Part shown: piece after piece, positions 7,821 through 17,193 of the stretch | Position numbering within the stretch: position 1 is the stretch's first letter | Layout of the letters: each line of letters opens with the position of its first letter | Assembly (NCBI RefSeq): GCF_004912275.1 | Contig: NZ_STGY01000073.1 | Span: forward strand, 1-64,000 | DNA from: Glycomyces buryatensis | GTDB lineage: Bacteria; Actinomycetota; Actinomycetes; Mycobacteriales; Micromonosporaceae | Direction: 5' to 3' | Length of the DNA: 64,000 bases | Notes under the pieces: model-generated | The model's input: only the letters and a program-made list of their open reading frames with translations | The model's database searches: none | Told to the model about the DNA's origin: nothing | Program-made: the position numbers and the translations under genes

Positions 7821-8725
7821 CCGCGCTTCGAGCGGCCGGGGCGGTTTCGACCGACCGACCGATCATCTTCTATCGGCCGACGGAAACCGCCGACGCGCTG
7901 CGGTTCCTGGCCGAGCGGCCCGAGGCCGTCCCGGTCGCCGGCGGCACCGACCTCATGGTCGGCGTCAACTACCGCCACATCCGCCCCGAGGCCATGCTCG
8001 ACCTCACCGCGATCGTTGAGCTGTGCACCTGGACCGACGAGGGAACGGCGATCCGCATCGGCTCCGGCGTCCCCTACGCCCGGATCGTCGCCGAACTCGC
8101 CACCGCACTACCTGGACTGGCCGCAGCCTCCCGCACCGTCGGCTCCCCGCAGATCCGCAACCGCGGCACCGTCGGAGGGAACCTCGCCACCGCCTCACCG
8201 GCCGGGGACGCGCATCCGCCGCTGCTCGCGACCGGCGCGAACATCGAGATCGCCGCACCCGAGGGCCGTCGCACCGTCGCCATCGACGACTTCTTCACCG
8301 GCCCCAAACGCTCGGTGCTGCGCCCGGGCGAGATCATCACCGCCGTGACGGTGCCCAAGGCCGCCGGCCCGCAGCAGTTCCTCAAGGTCGGCACCCGCAA
8401 CGCCATGGTGATCTCGGTCTGCGCGTTCGCGCTCGCCCTCGACCTTGATCGCCGAACGGTCGGCACCGGCATCGGCTCGGCCGGCCCCACCCCGCTGCGC
8501 GCTCTTCCCGCCGAGGAACTCGAACTGCCCTGGGCCGCACCCGCAGGGCTCACCGACGCGACCGTCGAACGCTTCGGCGACCTGGTCGCGGCGGCCGCCC
8601 GGCCGATCGACGACGTCCGCGGCACCGCCGCCTACCGCCGCCACGCGCTGGCCGTGTGCGCCGCACGCGCGCTGCGCCGCACCTGGCGGGCCGCCTTCGA
8701 GGAGAGGAGCGCCGAATGGAACTGA
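7817..8725 (+). CDS. Xanthine dehydrogenase, FAD-binding subunit
   Basis: A 302-residue member of the CoxM/XdhB family (molybdopterin dehydrogenase FAD-binding domain). The FAD pyrophosphate motif PVAGGTDLMVG is near residue 40 and the second FAD motif SPQIRNRGTVGGNLATASP is near 110-130; the CO-dehydrogenase flavoprotein C-terminal domain follows. In the enzyme it takes electrons from the 2Fe-2S clusters and passes them to NAD+. ATG 7817 overlaps the uricase stop and follows GGAGGGA. It overlaps the next gene by ten bases (8716-8725), so the subunits are made together. Confidence 0.93.
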   Translation: MTALRAAGAVSTDRPIIFYRPTETADALRFLAERPEAVPVAGGTDLMVGVNYRHIRPEAMLDLTAIVELCTWTDEGTAIRIGSGVPYARIVAELATALPGLAAASRTVGSPQIRNRGTVGGNLATASPAGDAHPPLLATGANIEIAAPEGRRTVAIDDFFTGPKRSVLRPGEIITAVTVPKAAGPQQFLKVGTRNAMVISVCAFALALDLDRRTVGTGIGSAGPTPLRALPAEELELPWAAPAGLTDATVERFGDLVAAAARPIDDVRGTAAYRRHALAVCAARALRRTWRAAFEERSAEWN

Positions 8726-9168
8726 AACTGCACATCGACGGCGAGAACGTGACCGCCCAGATCGACCGGCCCGGGGAGAGCCTGCTGCAGACGCTGCGCG
8801 ACCGGCTCGGCCGCACCGGCTCCAAGAACGCCTGTGAGCAGGGCGAATGCGGTTCCTGTACGGTCCTGCTCGACGGCGATCCGGTGTGCGCGTGCCTGGT
8901 GCCGACCGCCGGTTGCGAGGGCCGCGACGTCAAGACCGTCGTGGGCGCCGTGCCGAAGCCGGTGCGGGACGCGTTCGTCGCGTGCGGCGCGGTCCAGTGC
9001 GGCTTCTGCACCCCGGGGCTGCTGGTGAGCGTCGCGGACCTTCTTGCACGCGAGGACGACCCGTCCGATCCGCAGATCCGGGAGGCGCTGGCCGGGAACC
9101 TGTGCCGCTGCACCGGCTACGAGAAGATCATCGACGCGGTCCACCACGCGGCGGAGGCCTCCAGATGA
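8716..9168 (+). CDS. Xanthine dehydrogenase, 2Fe-2S subunit
   Basis: A 150-residue ferredoxin-like subunit. The first cluster is bound by the plant-ferredoxin motif CEQGECGSC plus a later Cys (DPVCAC). The second is bound by CGFCTPG and the C-terminal LCRCTGY motif. It carries electrons from the molybdenum site to FAD. Start ATG 8716 lies inside the end of the FAD subunit gene after GAGGAGAGGAG. The stop overlaps the next gene (ATGA at 9165). Confidence 0.95.
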   Translation: MELKLHIDGENVTAQIDRPGESLLQTLRDRLGRTGSKNACEQGECGSCTVLLDGDPVCACLVPTAGCEGRDVKTVVGAVPKPVRDAFVACGAVQCGFCTPGLLVSVADLLAREDDPSDPQIREALAGNLCRCTGYEKIIDAVHHAAEASR

Positions 9169-10526
9169 GCCCGATGGTCATTGAGAACGCGGCCATCGCG
9201 ACCGTCGATGCCCAGAGGCGCGAATACGACAGCGGCCACATCGTCATCTCCGGCGGCCGGATCACCGCCGTCGGCCCCGGTCCGGCCCCGGATCTGCCCG
9301 GCGCGCACCGCATCGACGGCGCCGGCTGCCTGGCGACGCCCGGCCTCGTCAATACCCACCACCACCTCTACCAGTGGGCGACCAGGGGTTACGCGACCGA
9401 GCACACCCTGTTCGAATGGCTGGTCGATCTCTACCCGGTGTGGGCCCACCTGCGGCCCGAGCACGTCGGCGCCTCCAACCGGGCCGGGCTCGCCTGGCTC
9501 GCCCTGTCCGGGTGCACCACCGCCGCCGACCACCACTACGTCTACCCCGCGGGCCAAGCGGCCGACCTCATCGACGTGCAGGTCGCGGCCGCCGCCGACA
9601 TCGGCGTCCGCCTCCATCTGGCGCGCGGATCGATGGACCGGGGCGCCTCCGACGGCGGGCTCCCGCCCGACCACCTGGTCGAGGACATCGACGCCGCCCT
9701 CATGGCCACCGCCGAGGCGGTCGACCGCTACCACGACCCATCGCCGGAATCCATGCTGCGCATCGCGGTCGCGCCCTGCTCGCCGTTCTCGGTCTCCACC
9801 GACCTGCTGCGCGAATCGGCGGTCCTGGCCCGCGAGAAGGACCTGCGGCTCCACACCCATTTGTGCGAGACCCTCGACGAGGCCGAATTCTGCCAGAGCG
9901 TCCACGGCTGCGACCCCGTCGAATACATGGACTCGCTCGGCTGGCTCGCTCCCGACGTGTGGCTCGCCCACGCCGTCCACCTCTCCGCCGACGCCCAGAA
10001 ACGCTTGGGCCACACCGGCACCGGCGTCGCCCACTGCCCGTCCTCGAACGCCCGGCTCGGCACCGGACTGGCCGACGTGCCCGCCATGCTCGCCGCCGGC
10101 GTCCCGGTCGGCCTCGGCGTCGACGGCGCCGCCAGTCAGGAGGCCGGACACCTCGGGGAGGAACTGCGCCAAGCCGTCTACACCGCCCGCCAACTCGCCG
10201 GACCGCACGCCATGAACGTCCGGACCGCACTCGAGCTCGGTACCATCGGCGGCGCCCGAGTCCTGGGGCGCGAAACCGAAATCGGTTCGCTCGAAACCGG
10301 AAAACAGGCCGACATCGCACTGTGGCAACTTGACGGACTGGGACACGCCGGCATCGCCGACCCCGTCGCCGCGCTCGTGCTCGGCCCGCCCGCGCCGCTG
10401 AAACTGCTCACGGTCGCAGGCCGGAGCGTGGTCGAGGACGGCACGCTCACCACCGCCGACACCGGCGAACTCGCCCGGAACCTGCGCAGCGCCAGCGCCC
10501 AACTGAGGGAGGCCGTCGATGCCTGA
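9165..10526 (+). CDS. 8-oxoguanine deaminase-type amidohydrolase
   Basis: A 453-residue amidohydrolase of the TrzN/atrazine-chlorohydrolase-like group that includes 8-oxoguanine deaminases. Metal-binding and catalytic motifs are visible: the HxH in NTHHHLYQWATRGY (near residue 62), HTHLCET (near 227), HAVH and AHCPSSNARLG (near 270-290), and the catalytic Asp in GLGVDGAAS (near 320). In this operon the expected product is urate made from 8-oxoguanine, feeding uricase directly; guanine deaminase is the main alternative. It sits between two xanthine dehydrogenase subunit genes and overlaps both neighbours (4 and 8 bases). Confidence 0.8.
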   Translation: MSPMVIENAAIATVDAQRREYDSGHIVISGGRITAVGPGPAPDLPGAHRIDGAGCLATPGLVNTHHHLYQWATRGYATEHTLFEWLVDLYPVWAHLRPEHVGASNRAGLAWLALSGCTTAADHHYVYPAGQAADLIDVQVAAAADIGVRLHLARGSMDRGASDGGLPPDHLVEDIDAALMATAEAVDRYHDPSPESMLRIAVAPCSPFSVSTDLLRESAVLAREKDLRLHTHLCETLDEAEFCQSVHGCDPVEYMDSLGWLAPDVWLAHAVHLSADAQKRLGHTGTGVAHCPSSNARLGTGLADVPAMLAAGVPVGLGVDGAASQEAGHLGEELRQAVYTARQLAGPHAMNVRTALELGTIGGARVLGRETEIGSLETGKQADIALWQLDGLGHAGIADPVAALVLGPPAPLKLLTVAGRSVVEDGTLTTADTGELARNLRSASAQLREAVDA

Positions 10527-12735
10527 GCCCACACCGCTTCCGACCCCAACGAGCAATGCCGTCGGCCAATCCGCGATCCGGGCCGACGCGCTGCCGAAGG
10601 TCAACGGGGACTTCGATTACGCCTCCGACCTGGCCGCCGAGGGCATGCTCTGGGGACACACCCTGCGCAGCCCCCACCCCAAGGCCCGCATCCGCTCGAT
10701 CGACACGGCCGCCGCCGAAGCGATGGCCGGAGTCGCGGCCGTCCTCACCGCCGCCGATGTCCCCGGCAAACGCACCTACGGCCTCATCGAGGACGACCAG
10801 CCCGTCCTCGCCGACACCATGGCGAACTACCAGGGCGAGCCGGTCGCGATCATCGCCGCCACCGATCTCGACACCGCCCGCCGCGCCGCCGACGCCATCA
10901 CCGTCGACTACGAGGTCCTCGAACCGCTCTGCGACCCGGCCGAAGCGGTCCGCCGCGGCGAGTACTTCCGCCACCAGCCGCTCCAGGTCGGCGACCCCGA
11001 CACCGCCACCGCCGCCGTGGTCGTCGCCCGCGAATACGTCGTCGGCATGCAGGACCAGGCGCCGCTCGGCCCCGAGTCGGGTCTGGCCCTGCCCCGCCCC
11101 GACGGCGGCGTCGACCTGCGGGTCGCCACCCAATGGCTCCACTCCGACCAGGAACAGATCGCACCTTGCCTGGGCCTGAAGGAATCACAGGTCCACCTGG
11201 AGATGGCCGGGATCGGCGGCGCCTTCGGCGCCCGCGAGGACCTGTCGGTGCAGGTCCACATGGCAATGCTCGCACTGGCCACCGACAAGCCGGTCAAGAT
11301 GATGTACGACCGGGCCGAGTCATTCCTCGGCCACGTCCACCGCCACCCCGCTCGCATGCGCTACGAACACGGCGCCGACGCCGAGGGGCGCCTCGTGTAC
11401 GTCAGGGCCCAGATCGTGCTCGACGGCGGCGCCTACGCCTCCACGACCGACGCCGTCGTCGGCAACGCCGCATCACTCGCGGTGGGGCCCTACGAGGTCG
11501 AGCATGTGGCGGTCGAGGCCTGGGGCACGCGGACGAACAATCCGCCGTGCGGGGCGATGCGCGGCTTCGGCGGCGTCCAGACCTGCTTCGCCTACGAGTC
11601 CCAAATGGACGCACTGGCGGAGGAGCTGGGCCTCGACCCCCTCGAAATCCGCCGCCGCAACGCCATGCACCAGGGCTCGAAGCTGATCACCGGTCAGGTC
11701 GTTCAAGAGCCTGGTATTGACGTACCGAACGAGAACGCACCCTTCTCACCCCTGGTCGACCTGCTCGACCGCTTCGCCGCGATCCCGGCCCCGGCGATCC
11801 CGGCCGGGCGAGACATCATCGAACTGCCCGGCGGAACCGGCAACACCACCCACGGCGAGGGCGTCGTGCGCGGCGTCGGCTACGGCGTCGGCCTCAAGAA
11901 CGTCTGCTACTCCGAAGGCTTCGACGACTTCTCCACCGCCCGCATTCGGCTCGAACTGGTCGACGGCGAACCCGTCGCCTACGTCCACACCGCCGCAGCC
12001 GAAGTGGGCCAAGGGCACCAGACCATCCAGGCGCAGATCGTCCGCACCGAACTGGGCATCGACCGCGTCGAACTGCTCCCGGTCGACACCAAGGTCGGCT
12101 CCGCCGGATCCTCCTCCGCCTCCCGCCAGTCCTATATGACCGGCGGCGCCGTCAAGGCCGCCTCCGAGGCCGTCCGCGAACTTTGGGCCACTCACGATCT
12201 CGCCGACGGACCCATCGAAGCCACCCGCGAATTCCGCCACCGACCCACCAAACCGATGGACCCCGTGACCGGCCAAGGCGACTCGCACGTCCAGCTCGCC
12301 CTGTGCGTCCACCGCGCCACCGTCGACGTCGACATCGAGCTCGGACTCGTCAAGGTCGTCGACCTCACCTGCGTCCAAGACGTCGGCAAGATCCTCAACC
12401 CGATCGCCCTCGAAGGCCAGATCCACGGCGCCAGCGCCCAAGGACTCGGCCTCGCCGTCATGGAGGAGATGATCGTCGACGCAGGAGTCGTCAAGAACGC
12501 CTCCTTCACCGACTACCTCATCCCGACCATCCTCGACATGCCGCCGATGCGGCTGGAGATCGTGGAGAACGCCGACCCGGCCGCGCCCTACGGGCTGCGC
12601 GGCGCCGGCGAACCACCGACCCTCTCGTCCACGCCCGCCATCGTCGCCGCGATCCGCGACGCCACCGGCCTGGCGTTGACCCACGTCCCTGTCAGGCCCG
12701 AACACCTGACACGACACCTGGTGAGGCAGCCATGA
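10519..12735 (+). CDS. Xanthine dehydrogenase, molybdenum-binding catalytic subunit
   Basis: A 738-residue catalytic subunit that hydroxylates hypoxanthine/xanthine to urate at the Mo-pterin site. Family motifs are in order: the N-terminal hammerhead domain (SAIRADALPKVNGDFDYASDL), GIGGAFGARED (near 230), GAMRGFGG (near 350), EVGQGHQT (near 495) and the GAGEPPTLSS loop near 695, whose Glu is the expected catalytic base. It overlaps the 8-oxoguanine deaminase gene by eight bases and the XdhC gene by four. Substrate is inferred from the urate operon; this superfamily also includes CO dehydrogenase and nicotinate hydroxylases. Confidence 0.92.
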   Translation: MPEPTPLPTPTSNAVGQSAIRADALPKVNGDFDYASDLAAEGMLWGHTLRSPHPKARIRSIDTAAAEAMAGVAAVLTAADVPGKRTYGLIEDDQPVLADTMANYQGEPVAIIAATDLDTARRAADAITVDYEVLEPLCDPAEAVRRGEYFRHQPLQVGDPDTATAAVVVAREYVVGMQDQAPLGPESGLALPRPDGGVDLRVATQWLHSDQEQIAPCLGLKESQVHLEMAGIGGAFGAREDLSVQVHMAMLALATDKPVKMMYDRAESFLGHVHRHPARMRYEHGADAEGRLVYVRAQIVLDGGAYASTTDAVVGNAASLAVGPYEVEHVAVEAWGTRTNNPPCGAMRGFGGVQTCFAYESQMDALAEELGLDPLEIRRRNAMHQGSKLITGQVVQEPGIDVPNENAPFSPLVDLLDRFAAIPAPAIPAGRDIIELPGGTGNTTHGEGVVRGVGYGVGLKNVCYSEGFDDFSTARIRLELVDGEPVAYVHTAAAEVGQGHQTIQAQIVRTELGIDRVELLPVDTKVGSAGSSSASRQSYMTGGAVKAASEAVRELWATHDLADGPIEATREFRHRPTKPMDPVTGQGDSHVQLALCVHRATVDVDIELGLVKVVDLTCVQDVGKILNPIALEGQIHGASAQGLGLAVMEEMIVDAGVVKNASFTDYLIPTILDMPPMRLEIVENADPAAPYGLRGAGEPPTLSSTPAIVAAIRDATGLALTHVPVRPEHLTRHLVRQP

Positions 12736-13751
12736 AAGAAATCGCCACACAACTGCGCGACTGGATGCGGGAGGGACGCCCGTTCGCGCTGGCCTCCCTC
12801 GTCGGCGTCTCCGGCTCCGCGCCGCGACCACTCGGCACCGCGCTCGCCGTCGACGGTCGAGGAGCGGTCGTCGGCGGCGTCTCGGGCGGCTGCGTCGAGG
12901 CCGCCGTCTACACCCGCTGCCAGGAAATTCTCGAATCCGGGCAGGCGGCGGTCGAATCGTTCGGCTATTCCGACGAGGACGCCTTCGCGGTCGGCTTGAC
13001 CTGCGGCGGATCGATGGACGTCCTCATCGTCCGGGTCGAGGCGGACGACGCGGCCATCGCCGCCGCCCTCGACGCGATCATCGCGGGCGAGGCGGTGACG
13101 CTCTACCGCGCCGTCGAAGGCCCCGATCTCGGTGCGGCGCTGGCGATCGGCGGCAACGGCTTCACCGGGACGCTCGAAATCGGCGCGGCGGACCTGCCTG
13201 CCACGTCGGGCCGGGACGGGCGATTCGCCGTCGAGGTCTACGCACCGCCGCCCCGGCTGCTCGTCTACGGCGCGGTCGATTTCGCCGCCCCCGTCGCCCG
13301 GGCCGCGAAGTTCTGCGGCTTCGATGTGACGGTGTGCGACGCCCGGTCGGTGTTCGCCACCGAGCTGCGCTTTCCCGACGCCGACCGGGTGATCGTCGAC
13401 TGGCCGCACCGCCACTTCGACAAGACCACGGTGGACGAACGCACGGCCGTGTGCGTTCTGACGCACGACGAGAAGTTCGACATTCCGCTGCTCGAACGGG
13501 CGCTCGTGTCCAAGGCCGGGTACGTCGGCGCGATGGGATCAAGGCGCACGCACCAGGAACGGCTCGCGCGGCTGCGGGAGAACGGCGTGACCGAAGCCGA
13601 GCTCGCCCGCCTGCACGCCCCGATCGGCCTCGACCTGGGCGGACGGACCGCCGAGGAGACCGCGCTGTCGATCCTGGCCGAGATCGTCGCCGTCCGAAAC
13701 GGCGCGAACGCCGGCTTCCTCACCACCTCCACCGGCCCTATCCACCACTGA
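12732..13751 (+). CDS. XdhC/CoxI-family molybdenum enzyme maturation factor
   Basis: A 339-residue XdhC-like chaperone that binds and delivers the sulfurated Mo cofactor to xanthine dehydrogenase. The XdhC/CoxI domain is at the N-terminus (GSAPRPLGTALAV, GGVSGGCVEAAV near 30-60). A C-terminal Rossmann domain has YVGAMGSRRTHQERLARL near residue 265 and the GLDLGGRTAEETALSILAEI end motif. It is not a subunit of the final enzyme. It is coupled by ATGA overlap to the catalytic subunit gene. An 89-base gap follows, the first real gap in the operon. Confidence 0.92.
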   Translation: MKEIATQLRDWMREGRPFALASLVGVSGSAPRPLGTALAVDGRGAVVGGVSGGCVEAAVYTRCQEILESGQAAVESFGYSDEDAFAVGLTCGGSMDVLIVRVEADDAAIAAALDAIIAGEAVTLYRAVEGPDLGAALAIGGNGFTGTLEIGAADLPATSGRDGRFAVEVYAPPPRLLVYGAVDFAAPVARAAKFCGFDVTVCDARSVFATELRFPDADRVIVDWPHRHFDKTTVDERTAVCVLTHDEKFDIPLLERALVSKAGYVGAMGSRRTHQERLARLRENGVTEAELARLHAPIGLDLGGRTAEETALSILAEIVAVRNGANAGFLTTSTGPIHH

Positions 13752-13840
13752 CACCACCGCATCGGACCCGCCGGAAGCCGACATTTCGGCGGGCCGAAGC
13801 ACCGGCCAGCACAACTCATCTACCAGCATCGGAGGCGACC

Positions 13841-14239
13841 ATGGTCCACATGTTCCTGAACGGCGGCGGCATGAAGGGCGGCAACCTGCACCACCTCATC
13901 GGCGGCGCCCCCTTCGTCGGGCCTGCCAAGACCCTGCCGATCTACCGCCTCCACTCCGTCGGCGACGACCACCCCGCCCTCGAACCCGCAGGAGAGGGCA
14001 CAGGCGAGGGCGCCACCATCGAAGGCGAGCTGTACGACATCGACCTGCGCGTCCTGCGCGAATCCCTGCTTCCCGCCGAACCGGCCGACCTCGAACTCGG
14101 CGTCGTCGGCCTGGCCGACGGCACCGAAGCGCTCGGGATGCGGCTGCGGCGCGAATGCTCCGACCTGCCCGAACTCATCGACATCACCGCGTACGGCTCC
14201 TGGCGGGCCTACCTGGCCTCCAAGACCGATGCGTCATGA
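13841..14239 (+). CDS. Allophanate hydrolase C-terminal-like protein (GGCT-like fold)
   Basis: A stand-alone 132-residue protein resembling the C-terminal domain of allophanate hydrolase, a gamma-glutamylcyclotransferase-like fold. It starts MVHMFLNGGGMKGG and ends ITAYGSWRAYLAS, typical for this small family. In AtzF-type enzymes the domain helps decarboxylation after amide cleavage; here no amidase domain is attached and none is encoded in the operon. It lies directly before allantoinase (ATGA overlap), so a role in ureide or urea-derivative handling is inferred, not shown. RBS GGAGG is 5 bases before ATG 13841. Confidence 0.72.
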   Translation: MVHMFLNGGGMKGGNLHHLIGGAPFVGPAKTLPIYRLHSVGDDHPALEPAGEGTGEGATIEGELYDIDLRVLRESLLPAEPADLELGVVGLADGTEALGMRLRRECSDLPELIDITAYGSWRAYLASKTDAS

Positions 14240-15609
14240 GCCCCATGTCGGTTGACAGCGACATCTCCGCGCCGGTCGTCTACGACCTGGTGATCCGCTC
14301 CCGGCGGACCGTCCTGCCCGACGGCGAACGACCGGCCGCCGTGGCCATCGCGGGCGAACGCATCGCCGTCATCGGCGACTACGACGACGCCATCCCCGCC
14401 CGGCACACCGAGGACCTCGGCGACACCGCCCTGCTGCCCGGCCTGGTCGACACCCACGTCCACGTCAATGAGCCGGGCCGCACCGAATGGGAAGGCTTCG
14501 CGACCGCCACGCGCGCCGCCGCCGCGGGCGGGGTCACCACCCTCATCGACATGCCCCTCAACAGCCTCCCGCCGACCGTCGACGCCGCGGCGCTCGACGT
14601 CAAACGCGCGGCGGCCAAAGGAAAGACGTATGTGGACGTCGGCTTCTGGGGAGGAGCGATCCCCGGGAACACCGATGAACTCAAGGGCCTGCACGAGGCC
14701 GGAGTCTTCGGCTTCAAATGCTTCACGGCACCAAGCGGAGTCGACGAATTCCCGCCGCTCGACGCCGCCCAGATCAGACAGGTCTGCCAGGTCGTGGCCG
14801 AACTGGGCACCGTGCTCCTCGTCCACGCCGAGAACCCCGACCACCTGCACGAGACCGAAGCGGCACCTGACTTCGACACCTTCCTCGGCACCCGGCCGCC
14901 CGAGGCCGAGACCAGCGCGATCCGCACCGTCATCGACATCGCCCGCGAGACCGGCGCGCGAGTCCACATCCTGCACCTGTCGGCGGCCGAAGCCGCCGGA
15001 GCGATCTACGAGGCCTGGCTCGAGGGCGTCCGCATCTCGGCCGAGACCTGCCCGCACTACCTCACGATCGCCGCCGAAACCGTCCCGGACGGAGCGACCG
15101 AGTACAAGTGCTGCCCGCCCGTCCGCGGCGAAGCGAACCGGGAAGCGCTGTGGCAGAGACTCATCGGAGGCGACATCGACTTCATCGTCTCCGACCACTC
15201 ACCGAGCCCGCCGAGCATGAAATCGGGCGACTTCGCCACGGCCTGGGGCGGCATCTCCTCGATCCAACTGGGCCTGTCGCTGGTGTGGAGCGAGGCGCGG
15301 CTCCGGGGCCTGACCCTGTGGGACGTGGTGCGCTGGATGGCGAAGGAGACGGCCGATTTCGCAGGCCTGGAGCACAAGGGCCGCATCGCCGCCGGTGCCG
15401 ACGCCGACCTGGTCGCGTTCGACGCGGACCGCGAATGGCAGGTCCGCGCCGAAGACCTGCACCACCGCCATCCGATTACCCCGTACGCGGGCCGGACCCT
15501 CCACGGCCAGGTGAGCGCGACCTGGCTGCGAGGCAAGAAGATCGACACCGAATCCGCCCCAAGAGGACGCCAACTGCGGCGTCCGCGACAGCAAAGGAGC
15601 CGGACATGA
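14236..15609 (+). CDS. allB: Allantoinase
   Basis: Hydrolyses allantoin to allantoate. The 457-residue cyclic amidohydrolase has the HVHVNEPGRTEWEGF metal motif (near residue 75), the carbamylated-lysine segment GFKCFTAPSG (near 157), HLSAAEAAG and SDHSPSPP (near 320). A basic 15-residue C-terminal tail (RGRQLRRPRQQRSRT) exceeds the usual end of the family and may be a local extension. ATG 14236 overlaps the previous stop and the stop overlaps the allantoicase start. Confidence 0.95.
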   Translation: MSPMSVDSDISAPVVYDLVIRSRRTVLPDGERPAAVAIAGERIAVIGDYDDAIPARHTEDLGDTALLPGLVDTHVHVNEPGRTEWEGFATATRAAAAGGVTTLIDMPLNSLPPTVDAAALDVKRAAAKGKTYVDVGFWGGAIPGNTDELKGLHEAGVFGFKCFTAPSGVDEFPPLDAAQIRQVCQVVAELGTVLLVHAENPDHLHETEAAPDFDTFLGTRPPEAETSAIRTVIDIARETGARVHILHLSAAEAAGAIYEAWLEGVRISAETCPHYLTIAAETVPDGATEYKCCPPVRGEANREALWQRLIGGDIDFIVSDHSPSPPSMKSGDFATAWGGISSIQLGLSLVWSEARLRGLTLWDVVRWMAKETADFAGLEHKGRIAAGADADLVAFDADREWQVRAEDLHHRHPITPYAGRTLHGQVSATWLRGKKIDTESAPRGRQLRRPRQQRSRT

Positions 15610-16625
15610 CGCTCACCGCCCAATCGGGAGGCACCGGCGCGGACTTCACCGCGCTCCCCGACCTCGCCGCCCGCGCCCTCGGCGGCGCCGTCCTCGCCGC
15701 GAACGACGAGTCCTTCGCCGAGAAGGAAAGTCTCGTCCGGCCCTACCCCGTCGTCCACCAAGCCCACACCTTCGGCCACAAGGGACAGGTATACGACGGC
15801 TGGGAGACCCGCCGCCGCCGCGAGGACGGCCACGACTGGGCCATCATCCGCCTCGGCGTCGGCGGCACGATCAGCGGTATCGTCGCCGACACCGCCTACT
15901 TCACCGGCAACTACCCGCCCGCTGTCTCCATTGAGGCATGCACCGTCGACGGCCACCCGTCCGTCGCAGCGCTGCAAGCGGCCGAATGGACCACGATCGT
16001 CGCCCCAGCGGCGGCCAAGGGCGACAGCAGAAACGAATACGAAGTCGAACCGGATCGACGCTTCACCCACGTCCGGTTGAACATCCACCCCGACGGGGGA
16101 GTGGCCCGCCTACGCGTCCACGGAACCCCGATCCCCGACCCATCCGGCTTCGCGGACCTGCCGCTCGACCTTGCCGCATTGGTCAACGGCGCCATGGTTA
16201 CCGATGCATCGAACACGTTCTACTCCAACCCGACCGGCGCCATCATGCCCGGCCTGGCCGCGAGCCAGGCCGACGGCTGGGAGACCGCGCGCCGGCGCGC
16301 GGAGGGCAACGAATGGCTGGACGTGGCGCTGGCCGGGCGCGGGATCATTCGCGTGGCCGAGCTGGACACGACCCACCTGAAGTACAACGCGCCGGGCTGG
16401 GCCTCGATCGAGGCCTTCGACGGTGAGGAGGAGTTCGAACTCCTGCCGAAGACGGTCCTTCAACCCGACACCCCGCACCGCTTCATCCTCGAAAGTGCCC
16501 GGCCCGCGACCGCGGTGCGGCTCAATATCTTCCCCGACGGCGGCATGGCGAGGCTGCGGCTGTTCGGCAGGCTGACGGCGGAGGCGCTCGAGGAGATGCG
16601 GGAGCGTTTCGAGGGGACCAAATAG
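15606..16625 (+). CDS. alc: Allantoicase
   Basis: Hydrolyses allantoate to ureidoglycolate and urea. The 339-residue protein shows the internal duplication typical of allantoicase: both halves end in matching segments, HVRLNIHPDGGVARLRVHG (near 158) and AVRLNIFPDGGMARLRLFG (near 304). Last gene of the operon, coupled by ATGA to allB. No ureidoglycolate lyase or urease is encoded nearby, so the last steps must be encoded elsewhere. Confidence 0.95.
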   Translation: MTLTAQSGGTGADFTALPDLAARALGGAVLAANDESFAEKESLVRPYPVVHQAHTFGHKGQVYDGWETRRRREDGHDWAIIRLGVGGTISGIVADTAYFTGNYPPAVSIEACTVDGHPSVAALQAAEWTTIVAPAAAKGDSRNEYEVEPDRRFTHVRLNIHPDGGVARLRVHGTPIPDPSGFADLPLDLAALVNGAMVTDASNTFYSNPTGAIMPGLAASQADGWETARRRAEGNEWLDVALAGRGIIRVAELDTTHLKYNAPGWASIEAFDGEEEFELLPKTVLQPDTPHRFILESARPATAVRLNIFPDGGMARLRLFGRLTAEALEEMRERFEGTK

Positions 16626-16653
16626 AGGAATCGCCACGGCCCCCAGAGGCGAA

Positions 16654-16699
16654 CCGAATCCACCGGAGTGAAATCCCAGGTAAAACCGGTAGGATTCGG
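16654..16699 (+). terminator. Hairpin at the end of the purine operon
   Basis: Arms CCGAATCC-ACCGG (16654-16666) and CCGGT-a-GGATTCGG (16686-16699) enclose a 19-base loop, 28 bases after the alc stop. There is no U tract, so termination may be weak or Rho-assisted. Confidence 0.45.
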
Positions 16700-16728
16700 C
16701 GCGGTAGGCCGGGAGCTATCCTCGCCGG

Positions 16729-17100
16729 ATGCCAGAACAATCGCAGACTGCCGAGCAGACGGTCGAGGAGTCGACCGTCGAGGACTTCTTCCGCACCGAG
16801 ATCCGCACCGGCCGCATCGACCGCGCCGAGGTCAATGAGAAGGCGCGCGTGCCCGCGTACAAGCTCTGGATCGACTTCGGCGACCCCGGAATCAAGCAGT
16901 CGAGTGCCCAGATCACCGCCCTGTACCAGGCGGAAGACCTGGTCGGGAGAACCGTGGTGGCGGTGACGAACTTCCCCCCGAGAAGGATCGCAGGCTTCAA
17001 ATCCGAGGTCCTGGTCCTGGGAGTCCCGATCGAGGGCACCGACGAGGTAGTCCTCCTGGCTCCCGACATCAAGGTCCCGCTAGGAGCAAGAATCGCCTGA
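16729..17100 (+). CDS. CsaA-like tRNA-binding-domain protein
   Basis: A 123-residue protein made almost wholly of a tRNA_bind OB-fold domain: FFRTEIRTGRIDRAEV at the start and VLGVPIEGTDEVVLLAPD near the end match the CsaA family, which is proposed to act as a secretion-related chaperone or RNA-binding protein. An acidic 18-residue N-terminal extension (EQSQTAEQTVEESTVEDFF) precedes it. A GGGAG lies rather far (about 13 bases) upstream of ATG 16729. It is monocistronic, downstream of the purine operon terminator. Confidence 0.8.
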   Translation: MPEQSQTAEQTVEESTVEDFFRTEIRTGRIDRAEVNEKARVPAYKLWIDFGDPGIKQSSAQITALYQAEDLVGRTVVAVTNFPPRRIAGFKSEVLVLGVPIEGTDEVVLLAPDIKVPLGARIA

Positions 17101-17193
17101 ACGAACCGCTGTGCCGCTGTGCCCCTCTGCGACGGCTCCCGCGAAGACGAAGCAACGCAGTCGCACCGCCCGCGCGAACCCGAGGCCCTAAAA

